Below are positions 1-6,813 of a stretch of 17,987 bases of DNA, in pieces; positions within the stretch are counted from its first letter, which is position 1, and each line of letters starts with the position of its first letter. The notes below the pieces were generated by a model. It worked only from the letters and a program-made list of their open reading frames with translations. It was not told the origin of the DNA and did not search any database. Location: assembly GCA_946409885.1 (NCBI GenBank), contig CAMJYF010000004.1, forward strand, positions 1-17,987, written 5' to 3'. Position numbers and translations under genes: made by a program. The stretch is from an uncultured Clostridia bacterium. GTDB taxonomy: Bacteria; Bacillota; Clostridia; Oscillospirales; Acutalibacteraceae.

Positions 1-781
1 CCACTTCCACCACCTCGTCGTCAAACTGCTGACTGCGGATATGGGCGGCGATAAAGGCCGCGCCCTTGTCCGCCATCTCCTCCACCACTTCCAGCGCCGC
101 TTCATCTCCGGCGTTGACAGCGTCAAAAAAGATATCCAGCATGGGGCGGACCGTATCGTCGATCTGCGCCTCCATCTTCGGGATCAGTGAAAGCAGACCG
201 TCCCGGTCGGCGGTGATGCCGAATGTTTTGCACAGGGGTTCGGTGCAGGCCGTCTTTCTGCGTTTGAGGCAGATATCGTTATAGACGAGACTGTAGGTCT
301 TCCGGGCGATCCATTGGCCGCCGCCCGCGTCGGAGGAAAGCTCCCCAAAGCCGCCCACCTGCAGCAGATTCCCGCGGGAATCCACCGAGTTGCAGCAGGT
401 GCCGGTGCCGCAGTTATAACCGATGCCGGCTTTTCCCGTCAGCCCCGCCTTGACGACGATAAAGCCGTCGTTATAGATGGAACAGGGAATGGTCAGCCTC
501 AGTTTGGTGAGCGCTTCTTCCATTTCGTCCCGCTGGTAGGGATGGTCGATGCCCGCCAGCGCCATCAGGATATGGGTGATATCGCTCTGCTTTAAACCGT
601 TTTCCTCCAGCAGCGCGTTGACGCCGCTCATAATGATGGAGGCCGCCTCGGGAATATACCCCTCCAGATTTTCATGGTTGCTGCCGCCGGTCTTCACCGA
701 GGACAGCATTTCTTTTTTTTCGTTGAACATGGCGTACATGGTCTTGGTGCCGCCGCCATCCACACCGATGTAATAGGCCAT
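1..781 (-). CDS. BadF/BadG-type sugar kinase (N-acetylglucosamine kinase-like), C-terminus cut by window edge
   Basis: Reading the minus strand from the ATG at 781 gives 260 uninterrupted residues up to the window edge. The first residues contain GVDGGGTKT (about 6-14), the phosphate-1 loop of the ASKHA/BadF-BcrA family. Further in are a YNDG motif, a glycine-rich NCGTGTCC stretch (phosphate-2-like) and GGFGELSSDAGGGQWIA, the family's GDEGSG-like region. Members phosphorylate amino sugars such as GlcNAc with ATP in the cytoplasm. The family is usually about 290-330 residues, so some 30-70 residues lie beyond base 1. The start is set by an AAGGAG site inside the end of the upstream gene, and only three bases separate that gene's TAA from this ATG. 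The two are therefore almost certainly translationally coupled. Next to a GH109 enzyme, GalNAc or GlcNAc is the likely substrate; this is inference. The family also includes 2-hydroxyacyl-CoA dehydratase activators, but the context argues for a sugar kinase. Confidence 0.85.
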   Translation of the reverse strand, partial: MAYYIGVDGGGTKTMYAMFNEKKEMLSSVKTGGSNHENLEGYIPEAASIIMSGVNALLEENGLKQSDITHILMALAGIDHPYQRDEMEEALTKLRLTIPCSIYNDGFIVVKAGLTGKAGIGYNCGTGTCCNSVDSRGNLLQVGGFGELSSDAGGGQWIARKTYSLVYNDICLKRRKTACTEPLCKTFGITADRDGLLSLIPKMEAQIDDTVRPMLDIFFDAVNAGDEAALEVVEEMADKGAAFIAAHIRSQQFDDEVVEV

Positions 782-784
782 CGC

Positions 785-2062
785 TTACTCTCCTTCTGTC
801 TTGTCCGTAAAGAAGTCGTCGCAGACCTCTTCCAGGCAGTATACACCCCGGCGGTAGGGTTCCCGGTCGATCCACATGCCGTTGGTGAAATCCGGGATCG
901 GCACCGGCATGCCGCCCATTGCCACAGACTGCTCCGAAAGGCAGGTCACCGCCATCCAGGCTGCCGTGTCGTACACATCGATGGGGGGCGCCACGTTCTC
1001 CTTCGCCGCCTCCACAAAGGCGGACAGTACCAGGTAATCCATGCCGCCATGACCGGCCTTTACGCCGTCCTTGGTGTATTTGCACCAAAGGGGGTGATCG
1101 AATTTCTCGATATGCTGGTCAAAATGCTCCCACTCATGGGAACTCTTTGTGACGTTGTCCATCACCAACAGGGCGTTGCGGTCGGATATCTCCATAAAGC
1201 AGCCCTTGGTGCCCTGGATCATGTAGTTGCGGGAATAGGGCCGCGGCAGGCAGCAGTCGTGGGTCAGGGTGATGGTCTCCCCGTGGGCGCATTTGATGAT
1301 GGTGGTCACCACGTCGCCCTCGGCAAAGTCGTAGCCGTACAGGTCGTAGTCCTCGCCCTTGTTGTTTTTGATCCACTCGTTCAGCCCGCGGGATTTGCTG
1401 GCCATGGAGACCAGCGAGATCATGCGGTTGCCCCGGTTGATGCCCAGCACCTTGCTGATCGGGCCCAACTGGTGGGTGGGGTACAGCTCGCCGTTGCGGT
1501 TCTGGAAGTTGAACAGCCGCCCGTGGATGTTCTCCCGGCCAAGGCAGATCTCATCCCGCAGATCGTGGCGGTAGCCGCCCTCGCAGTGGACCACCTCGCC
1601 GAACAGCCCCTGCTTTACCATATTGAACAGGGCCATCTCCTTGCGGTCGTAGCAGCAGTTTTCCAGCAGCATACAGAACTTGCCGGTGCGCTCGCTGGTG
1701 CGGACCAGCTCCCAGCACTCCTCGATAGAGGCCGCGCCGCCCACCTCAAAGGCCACGTTCAGCCCCGCGTTCATGGCGGCGATGGCGATACGGGAATGGG
1801 TGATCCAGGTGGTGAAGATCACCAGCGCGTCCAGCTTCTCTTTGGCGAGAAGCTCTTTGTAATCAATATAGGAATGCACCTCGTAGCCGGTGTAGGATTT
1901 TGCGTTTTTGACGATCTCCAATCCTCTGGCGGCGCGCTCCGGTACTTTGTCGCACACGGCGGGGCAAACCACGCCGGGGATCTGAAGCAGCAGATCGAGC
2001 ATACCGGACCCGCGTCCGCTGATGCCCACCGCGCCGATACGGATCGTTTTTGTTTCGGACAT
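785..2062 (-). CDS. GH109-type NAD-dependent glycosidase (Gfo/Idh/MocA fold)
   Basis: A 425-residue protein with an N-terminal Rossmann nucleotide site, GAVGISGRGSG (10-20). Several motifs are those I associate with glycosyl hydrolase family 109 rather than ordinary oxidoreductases: ENCCY (134-138), EGGYRHDLR (161-169), YPTH (194-197), then VVTTIIK, PRPYSR, GTKG and GHGGMDYL. The usual EKP motif of Gfo/Idh/MocA dehydrogenases is replaced by FEVGG. GH109 enzymes use tightly bound NAD in an oxidation-elimination-reduction cycle to release terminal N-acetylgalactosamine. There is no signal peptide, so it probably acts in the cytoplasm on imported glycosides. The start is an ATG preceded by AAGGAG (plus-strand ctcctt at 2074-2079), and a promoter lies just upstream. 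The kinase gene follows with a three-base gap. An inositol- or sugar-oxidising role cannot be excluded, and specificity for GalNAc over GlcNAc is unproven. Confidence 0.85.
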   Translation of the reverse strand: MSETKTIRIGAVGISGRGSGMLDLLLQIPGVVCPAVCDKVPERAARGLEIVKNAKSYTGYEVHSYIDYKELLAKEKLDALVIFTTWITHSRIAIAAMNAGLNVAFEVGGAASIEECWELVRTSERTGKFCMLLENCCYDRKEMALFNMVKQGLFGEVVHCEGGYRHDLRDEICLGRENIHGRLFNFQNRNGELYPTHQLGPISKVLGINRGNRMISLVSMASKSRGLNEWIKNNKGEDYDLYGYDFAEGDVVTTIIKCAHGETITLTHDCCLPRPYSRNYMIQGTKGCFMEISDRNALLVMDNVTKSSHEWEHFDQHIEKFDHPLWCKYTKDGVKAGHGGMDYLVLSAFVEAAKENVAPPIDVYDTAAWMAVTCLSEQSVAMGGMPVPIPDFTNGMWIDREPYRRGVYCLEEVCDDFFTDKTEGE

Positions 2063-2096
2063 AGCAATATTTTCTCCTTCCGCTTTTATCGTTGTT

Positions 2097-2102
2097 ATTA
2101 TA
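2097..2102 (-). promoter_or_regulatory. -10 box of the GH109-kinase operon promoter
   Basis: On the minus strand a perfect TATAAT lies about 35 bases before the GH109 start codon. The hexamer 17 bases upstream is a poor match to TTGACA, so activator help or a non-canonical -35 is possible. No clear operator palindrome was seen beside it. Confidence 0.5.
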
Positions 2103-2164
2103 TCACTCCTTGCCGTTAATTTCTATAGTTTTGATAAAATAATCTGAGAAAAAGACGAGGAAAC

Positions 2165-2193
2165 GCAAAAAACAGGCGGCGAACCGTCCTGTT
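2165..2193 (-). terminator. Rho-independent terminator after the lon-DUF1858 operon
   Basis: On the minus strand AACAGGaCGG pairs with CCGCCTGTT across a TTCG tetraloop, with one bulged base, and the stem runs directly into six T residues. It lies about 40 bases beyond the DUF1858 stop codon and upstream of the GH109 promoter, so it separates the two minus-strand transcription units. Confidence 0.8.
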
Positions 2194-2232
2194 GTTACAG
2201 GTCCCCGTCTGTCTTTTCCGTTTGACGCGTCG

Positions 2233-2442
2233 TTATTCCGCCGCAGCCATCTTTTCGTTCAGCGACTTCACCAGTTCGTCCGCGTCCACGCCGTGCACCA
2301 TCGCCGCTTCCTCAATGCTTTCCATCTGAGAAGCGGGACAGCCGAGGCAGTGCATGCCGATCTCCATCAGGACGGGAGCGGCCGCCTCCGCGTTGATCTC
2401 CAGCAGTTCGCCGATCTTTGTTTCTTTTGTGACAAGTGCCAT
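2233..2442 (-). CDS. DUF1858 small CxxC protein (hybrid-cluster-associated redox disulfide type)
   Basis: A 69-residue protein whose centre reads [19 protein letters not shown], with cysteines 32 and 35. The CxxC pair is followed by a helical segment ([21 protein letters not shown]). This is the pattern of DUF1858, also described as the hybrid-cluster-protein-associated redox disulfide domain. The family is small, stand-alone or fused to redox enzymes; its biochemical role is not firmly known, and a thiol/disulfide or metal-binding function is inferred. The start is preceded by GGGAGGT (plus-strand 2451-2458). Only 34 bases separate it from the lon stop, with no promoter seen between them, so it is probably co-transcribed with lon and sits under the same CIRCE operator. 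A terminator follows about 40 bases after the stop. Confidence 0.85.
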   Translation of the reverse strand: MALVTKETKIGELLEINAEAAAPVLMEIGMHCLGCPASQMESIEEAAMVHGVDADELVKSLNEKMAAAE

Positions 2443-2476
2443 TATGAGTTACCTCCCTATTTTTCTTGAAATTGTA

Positions 2477-4762
2477 TCATCTCTGATCGGTATTGACAAG
2501 CTGGGTCTGCCGTAGCACGTCCCGCACTGTCGATACCGGAATGATCGTCAGGTCGTCTTTGATCTCCTGCGCCACATCTGCCAGGTCGTCCTCGTTTTCT
2601 GCGGGGATAAAGACCTTGGAGATGCCCGCGCGTTTGGCCGCCATCAGTTTTTCCGGCAAGCCGCCGATGGGCGAGATCACGCCCCGCAAAGATACCTCCC
2701 CCGTCATTGCCAGCCGCGGGCTGACCGTGTGGCCGGTGACCAGGGAAGAAAGCGCCGTCGTCAGCGTGATACCGGCGGAGGGGCCGTCCTTGGGCACGGC
2801 GCCGTCCGGCACGTGGACGTGGAGATCGTTCTTCTCAAACAGCTCCGCTTTATCCGGATAGAGGGACTTGACCAGGCTAACGGCAATCTGTACCGATTCT
2901 TTCATCACGTCGCCCAGCTGGCCGGTGACGGTCACCTTGCCGCTGCCCTTGGTAAACAGGGTTTCGATGTAAAGCACGTCGCCGCCGGACTGGGTCCAGG
3001 CCAGCCCCGTGACCACGCCTGGCTGCTGCGCGTCCTGCGCAACCGTATGGCGCACGGGCTTGCGGTCCAGAAATTCCCGCAGCTGATCCGCGGTCACCGT
3101 CAGTTCCTCGCATTTTCCCTCCACCAGACGCACGGCGGCCGTCCGGCAGATGGTATCCAGCATTTTCTTCAGGCCCCGCACGCCCGCTTCCATGGTGTAA
3201 TCGGCGATAATGGCGTGCATGGCGTCCTCCGGGATGCGGATATGCCCCGGTTCAATACCAGCGCTCTGCTCCGCCTTGGGCAGCAGATGCTCCACCGCGA
3301 TATGGTATTTCTCCGTCTCCGTGTAGCCGCTGAAGGGGATCACCTCCATCCGGTTGAGCAGCGGCGCGGGGATGGCATCCAGCGTGTTGGCCGTGCAGAT
3401 AAACAGCACGTCGGAGAGATCGAAGGGAACGTTGAGATAGTGATCCGTAAAGGTGTTGTTCTGCTCCGGGTCCAGCACCTCCAGCAGCGCGGCGGCGGGA
3501 TCCCCGTTGTAGGACCGTGAGAGCTTATCCACCTCGTCCAGCACCATTACGGGGTTGGAAACGCCCGCCTTGGCAATGCCGTCCATGATCCGGCCCGGCA
3601 TGGAGCCGAGATAGGTGCGGCGGTGACCGCGGATATCCGCCTCATCCCGCACGCCGCCAAGGCTCACACGCACGTATTCCCGCTGCAGCGCCTCCGCGAT
3701 GCTTTTGCCGATGCTGGTCTTTCCGGTGCCCGGCGCGCCCACAAAACAGAGGATGGAACCGGACTGGGATTTTTTCAGGTTCAGCACGGCGATCTGCTGA
3801 ATGACGCGCTCCTTGATCTTTTTCAGGCCGTAGTGTTCCCTTTCCAGCACCGCCCGGGCCTCGTTCAGGTCGATCTGACGGGCTTCCTCCTTTTCCCACG
3901 GCAGCCCCAGCAGAAAATCGAGATAATCGTAGAGCATGGCGTATTCCTGGGAGTTCTCCCCTTCGCTTTTCAGCCGATGCAGCACCTTTCCCGCCTCCTT
4001 GCGGGCGGTATCGTTCAGCGGGACTTTCTCCATTTTCTGCTCCAGCAGACGCAGGTCGGATACGTTTTCCGGGTGCATCTCATCCAGCTCGTTCTGCAGA
4101 TAGGCGATCTGCTTTTTGATGGCCGATTCCCGGTAGGCCTTTTTATACTCTTCCTCCCGCTTCTCGTTGCCTTCGCCGGAAAGCCGCAGCATTTCGATCC
4201 ACTCATACAGTATCCGTTCAATCGCGGCGGCGCGGTCGGCGGCGCTGTTTTCCGCCAGCAGGGCGTAGCGCTCGGCGGCCTCCATCTCCATAAAGGGCGA
4301 CAGCACCGTGATCAGCGCATTGAGGTTTTCGCAGAACGACAGCAGATATTTGGCAACCGGCGCCCATTCAAACTTTTTGGAAAAGGACAGCAGTTCCTCT
4401 TTCAGCGCGGCGCACCTGGCCTTTGCCTCCGCTTCCGGCAGATCGTCTGCCCCGGCAAACAGGGAAACGGACAGCTGGATCCTTCCGTCGTCCAGCACTT
4501 CCGCCGCGTCCACCTTTACCCGATCCTGCGTGCGGATCTCCACATAGCCGTTGGTATCAGGCGAACCGATGACGCCCGTCACCGCCAGATCGTAAAAATC
4601 ATCCGCCGACACGGGGCCGCTGTTGTCGGTTTTGGCGGGCAGCAGGATCACCTTGTCCCCCTGTTCCGCCGCCTGACCGGTGCTTTTCCGGAAAGCGTCC
4701 GCCCGCAGATAGGTCAATCCGTCCGGCAGCACGGTCACGTTATATATCGGAATAATATACAT
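2477..4762 (-). CDS. lon: ATP-dependent Lon protease (LonA type)
   Basis: A 761-residue protein from the ATG at 4762. The N-terminal substrate-binding LON domain (about 1-200) is followed by a charged helical linker. The AAA+ module has Walker A GAPGTGKT (about 342-349) and Walker B VMVLDEVDK (about 405-413). The C-terminal protease domain has PKDGPSAG, with catalytic serine 662, and LPEKLMAAKRAG, with lysine 705; their spacing of 43 equals that of E. coli S679/K722. Lon degrades misfolded and regulatory proteins in the cytoplasm. An in-frame TTG one codon earlier is less likely, because GAGGTG (plus-strand cacctc at 4769-4774) sits six bases from the ATG but only three from the TTG. The N-terminal domain is divergent from model LonA proteins. 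Regulation by HrcA through the CIRCE element upstream is strongly suggested. DUF1858 follows in the same operon. Confidence 0.97.
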   Translation of the reverse strand: MYIIPIYNVTVLPDGLTYLRADAFRKSTGQAAEQGDKVILLPAKTDNSGPVSADDFYDLAVTGVIGSPDTNGYVEIRTQDRVKVDAAEVLDDGRIQLSVSLFAGADDLPEAEAKARCAALKEELLSFSKKFEWAPVAKYLLSFCENLNALITVLSPFMEMEAAERYALLAENSAADRAAAIERILYEWIEMLRLSGEGNEKREEEYKKAYRESAIKKQIAYLQNELDEMHPENVSDLRLLEQKMEKVPLNDTARKEAGKVLHRLKSEGENSQEYAMLYDYLDFLLGLPWEKEEARQIDLNEARAVLEREHYGLKKIKERVIQQIAVLNLKKSQSGSILCFVGAPGTGKTSIGKSIAEALQREYVRVSLGGVRDEADIRGHRRTYLGSMPGRIMDGIAKAGVSNPVMVLDEVDKLSRSYNGDPAAALLEVLDPEQNNTFTDHYLNVPFDLSDVLFICTANTLDAIPAPLLNRMEVIPFSGYTETEKYHIAVEHLLPKAEQSAGIEPGHIRIPEDAMHAIIADYTMEAGVRGLKKMLDTICRTAAVRLVEGKCEELTVTADQLREFLDRKPVRHTVAQDAQQPGVVTGLAWTQSGGDVLYIETLFTKGSGKVTVTGQLGDVMKESVQIAVSLVKSLYPDKAELFEKNDLHVHVPDGAVPKDGPSAGITLTTALSSLVTGHTVSPRLAMTGEVSLRGVISPIGGLPEKLMAAKRAGISKVFIPAENEDDLADVAQEIKDDLTIIPVSTVRDVLRQTQLVNTDQR

Positions 4763-4788
4763 CAATCACACCTCTTTGCTGGAAACAA

Positions 4789-4815
4789 TTAGCAGTCTCG
4801 TTTGCAGAGTGCTAA
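4789..4815. promoter_or_regulatory. CIRCE operator (HrcA binding site) at the lon promoter
   Basis: Plus strand: TTAGCAGTC, nine spacer bases, GAGTGCTAA. This matches the CIRCE consensus TTAGCACTC-N9-GAGTGCTAA with one mismatch, and the spacer length is exact. Read in lon's direction the first arm is a perfect TTAGCACTC. The element starts inside the -10 box of lon and covers the expected transcription start, which is the usual position for repression by HrcA. Confidence 0.92.
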
Positions 4816-4842
4816 TATACACTTAAAAAAAATTTGCTTCAA
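4814..4842 (-). promoter_or_regulatory. Sigma-A-type promoter of lon
   Basis: On the minus strand TTGAAG (4837-4842) is separated by exactly 17 bases from TATATT (4814-4819). The spacer contains a run of eight T residues. The last two bases of the -10 box are the first two of the CIRCE element. Confidence 0.8.
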
Positions 4843-4855
4843 CAGAAGCCTCCAA

Positions 4856-4872
4856 CTTGACATTTGTCCAAG
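4856..4872 (+). promoter_or_regulatory. Box 1: putative operator of the TetR-family regulator
   Basis: CTTGACATTTGTCCAAG is a near-palindrome that contains the whole -35 hexamer of tetR. A copy differing only in the three central bases lies in inverted orientation at 4897-4913. A repressor bound here would cover the -35 region. Autoregulation is inferred from position and symmetry. Confidence 0.6.
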
Positions 4873-4885
4873 TTTGTGATATCAT
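4857..4885 (+). promoter_or_regulatory. Sigma-A-type promoter of the tetR-nagA unit
   Basis: TTGACA (4857-4862), a 17-base spacer, and TATCAT (4880-4885). It is divergent from the lon promoter, with 14 bases between the two -35 hexamers. Confidence 0.75.
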
Positions 4886-4896
4886 CATAACATCAA

Positions 4897-4913
4897 CTTG
4901 GACGTTTGTCAAG
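4897..4913 (-). promoter_or_regulatory. Box 2: inverted copy of the putative TetR operator
   Basis: On the minus strand this reads CTTGACAAACGTCCAAG, which matches box 1 at 14 of 17 positions. It lies just downstream of the expected transcription start of tetR. The centres of the two boxes are 41 bases apart, about four helical turns, so two bound dimers would sit on the same DNA face. Confidence 0.6.
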
Positions 4914-4952
4914 GTATGCCGCAAAACTTGTACAAAAGGATGGGATTTGTCA

Positions 4953-5498
4953 ATGTACAACGGAGAAAACAAGACGGCGCTGCTGTCGCAAAAGCTGATT
5001 TCCGACGCGCTGCTGCGCCTGCTGCACGAAAAACCCTTCGCGCAGATCAGCGTCAGCGATCTCTGCCGCGCCGCCGAGGTATCCCGTCAGACCTTTTATT
5101 CCCTCTTCGGCAGCAAGGAGAACGTGATCGTCTACGCCCTGCAGAACAACTGCCGCTACGAGCCGGAACCGGAACGCAAAGCCTGCCGCTCCGCCTGCTT
5201 CCGCGATTTCTGCAGGGGCTACAGCCAATACATTATCAGCAAAAGGGAGATATTGGAGCTGCTGGTCAAAAACGATATGATGCATTGCCTGTACGACGTG
5301 CAGTACGAAAGCTTTCTCCGCTGCGACCACTTCATCAACGGTATCGAGGGTGAAGACAGGCTGTATTTAGTGGATTTTATCGCCGGGGGAATGAACAGTA
5401 TCGCCAAAAACTACGTACTCACCGGCTGCCGCGCCGACGGCGCTTTTCTGGAAAAGCTGATGTACCGCCTGTTCGGCGGCGCCTATTTCACGGAATAA
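4953..5498 (+). CDS. TetR/AcrR-family transcriptional regulator
   Basis: A 181-residue protein. Residues about 12-62 form a typical TetR DNA-binding domain, with the recognition segment ISVSDLCRAAEVSRQTFYSLF followed by GSKENV. The remaining helical part (about 75-181) would be the ligand-binding and dimer domain, and I cannot name its ligand. The ATG at 4953 is chosen because longer in-frame readings start on or near the -35 box of the promoter at 4857, and because the TetR domain usually begins about ten residues from the N-terminus. The Shine-Dalgarno AAAGGA is rather distant (about 12 bases). nagA follows 35 bases later without an obvious promoter, so the two are probably one transcript and the regulator may respond to an amino-sugar metabolite; that is inference. 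The paired 17-bp boxes at the promoter suggest autorepression. Confidence 0.9.
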   Translation: MYNGENKTALLSQKLISDALLRLLHEKPFAQISVSDLCRAAEVSRQTFYSLFGSKENVIVYALQNNCRYEPEPERKACRSACFRDFCRGYSQYIISKREILELLVKNDMMHCLYDVQYESFLRCDHFINGIEGEDRLYLVDFIAGGMNSIAKNYVLTGCRADGAFLEKLMYRLFGGAYFTE

Positions 5499-5533
5499 TT
5501 TATTGATATTGTTTTTTTACAGGAGTCAGTCAT

Positions 5534-6727
5534 ATGATTACCGCATATCTAAACGGCAATGTAATTTTTGAGGATGGCGTCCACAGGACGAACGTTTATG
5601 CCCAAAACGGTAAAATCACCGAAATATCCGACGCGGTCATCCCGTCCGATCATATTGTGGACTGCCGGGGACTGTACCTCTCCCCCGGCTTTGCCGATAT
5701 CCACGTACACGGGGGCGGCGGCTTTTCCGCCATGAGCGACGACCCGGAAGAGATCGTGAAAATGTGCCGCGCCCACGCCCTGCGAGGCACCACCTCCATC
5801 GTGCCCACCACCCTGGCCGCGCCGGTGGAACGGCTGCAAAGGGCCATGGACAACATCGGCAAGGCAAAACGCCTGTGTACCGACGCCAATATCCTTGGCA
5901 TCCACCTGGAAGGGCCCTTTCTTTCCATGAAAAAAAAGGGAGCGCAGAGCCCCGACAATATCCTTGTGCCCACCAAAGAAAACCTCTCCGCGCTGCTGGA
6001 TTATTCCAGTGATCTGCTGATGATCGGCGCCGCGCCGGAGGTGGAAAACGGTATGCTGGTGGGCGAGGAAGCCGCCAAACGAGGCGTCGTCGCCTCCATC
6101 GCCCATTCCGACGCTGATTTTGCCGTGGCGGAGGAGGCGCTGGCCCATGGCTACTCGGACATCACCCACATCTTTTCCGCCAGCTCCGCCATGCACAAGA
6201 ACGGTATTTTCCGCGAGGTGGGCGTGGCCGAGGCCGGTCTGGCGCTGGACGGCTTTACCACCCAATTCATCGGGGACCTCCGTCACCTACCCTATGGGGC
6301 CATCAAACTGATTTACAAGGCAAAGGGGCCTGACAAGGCCTACGCCATTACAGACGGATTGGAGTATGCCGCGCTGGATATGGAGGAAGGAGATCTCTTT
6401 ACACAGGAGAACGGCCAAGCGGTGGTGTATGAGGACGGCGTGATGAAGCTGGCGGACCGCTCCTGTCTGGCGGGCAGCGTGGCGACAAGTCATTTACTTG
6501 TCAGAAATATGATAAAGCGCTGCGGCATCCCGCTGGCGGACGCCGTCAAAATGGCCAGCCTGACCCCGCTGCGGGTGGTGGGCTTCGCCGACCGGAAGGG
6601 GAAGATCCAAACAGGCTACGACGAGGATATCATTCTTTTTGACGACAATATTAATGTATCTTACGTTTGCGTCAACGGGAACGTGATCGTCAATGAGTTT
6701 GTCAGTACCGATGATTTCCCGTGTTAA
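5534..6727 (+). CDS. nagA: N-acetylglucosamine-6-phosphate deacetylase
   Basis: A 397-residue amidohydrolase. Visible metal and active-site motifs are DIHVHGG (H57, H59), HLEGPF (E126), IAHSDA (H191), THIFSA (H212) and ITDG (D274, the expected catalytic aspartate). The HxH pair is the two-metal arrangement found in Bacillus-type NagA, not the single-metal E. coli form. The enzyme converts GlcNAc-6-phosphate to glucosamine-6-phosphate and acetate in the cytoplasm, feeding glycolysis or cell-wall synthesis. The usual THLFNAM segment reads THIFSASSAM here, so the protein is somewhat divergent and a related acyl-amino-sugar phosphate could be the substrate. AGGAGT lies eight bases before the ATG. 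It is probably co-transcribed with tetR upstream. No nagB gene is next to it; a two-component system follows under its own promoter. Confidence 0.9.
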   Translation: MITAYLNGNVIFEDGVHRTNVYAQNGKITEISDAVIPSDHIVDCRGLYLSPGFADIHVHGGGGFSAMSDDPEEIVKMCRAHALRGTTSIVPTTLAAPVERLQRAMDNIGKAKRLCTDANILGIHLEGPFLSMKKKGAQSPDNILVPTKENLSALLDYSSDLLMIGAAPEVENGMLVGEEAAKRGVVASIAHSDADFAVAEEALAHGYSDITHIFSASSAMHKNGIFREVGVAEAGLALDGFTTQFIGDLRHLPYGAIKLIYKAKGPDKAYAITDGLEYAALDMEEGDLFTQENGQAVVYEDGVMKLADRSCLAGSVATSHLLVRNMIKRCGIPLADAVKMASLTPLRVVGFADRKGKIQTGYDEDIILFDDNINVSYVCVNGNVIVNEFVSTDDFPC

Positions 6728-6743
6728 ACAAATCTTAAACATT
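6722..6743 (+). promoter_or_regulatory. Direct repeats upstream of the response-regulator promoter
   Basis: TGTTAAACAAA and TCTTAAACATT start 11 bases apart, sharing TTAAACA, and lie just upstream of the -35 box. OmpR-family regulators commonly bind two direct half-sites about one helical turn apart, so this may be an autoregulatory site. The first copy overlaps the stop codon of nagA. Confidence 0.35.
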
Positions 6744-6750
6744 CCCCCGG

Positions 6751-6779
6751 TTGTTTTTTAAGAATATCTGTGCGATAAT
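6751..6779 (+). promoter_or_regulatory. Promoter of the two-component system
   Basis: TTGTTT (6751-6756), 17 bases, GATAAT (6774-6779), ending about 34 bases before the response-regulator start codon. The -35 is an imperfect match, consistent with an activated promoter. Confidence 0.6.
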
Positions 6780-6813
6780 AACGGTGTAATCCGATACGGA
6801 AAGAGGGATCGCC

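Noticed and set aside
674..2119. A 481-codon open frame on the plus strand opposite the GH109 and kinase genes
   Set aside because: It is the antisense shadow of two well-recognised genes, shows low-complexity His/Ala/Gly-rich sequence and matches no family.
2153..2172. A CcpA cre-like sequence around gaggaaacgcaaaaaaca
   Set aside because: It misses key consensus bases and coincides with the T-tract of the lon-DUF1858 terminator.
4763..4765. A TTG start codon for lon one codon before the ATG
   Set aside because: It is only three bases from the GAGGTG ribosome site, whereas the ATG has normal six-base spacing.
4857..4952. An N-terminal extension of the TetR protein starting at TTG 4857
   Set aside because: That TTG is part of the -35 hexamer TTGACA, so it lies upstream of the transcript. 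The ATG at 4953 fits the family start.
6734..6762. A possible terminator after nagA (CTTAAACA paired with TGTTTTTTAAG)
   Set aside because: The stem is AT-rich with three unpaired bases and overlaps the response-regulator -35 box; too weak to call.
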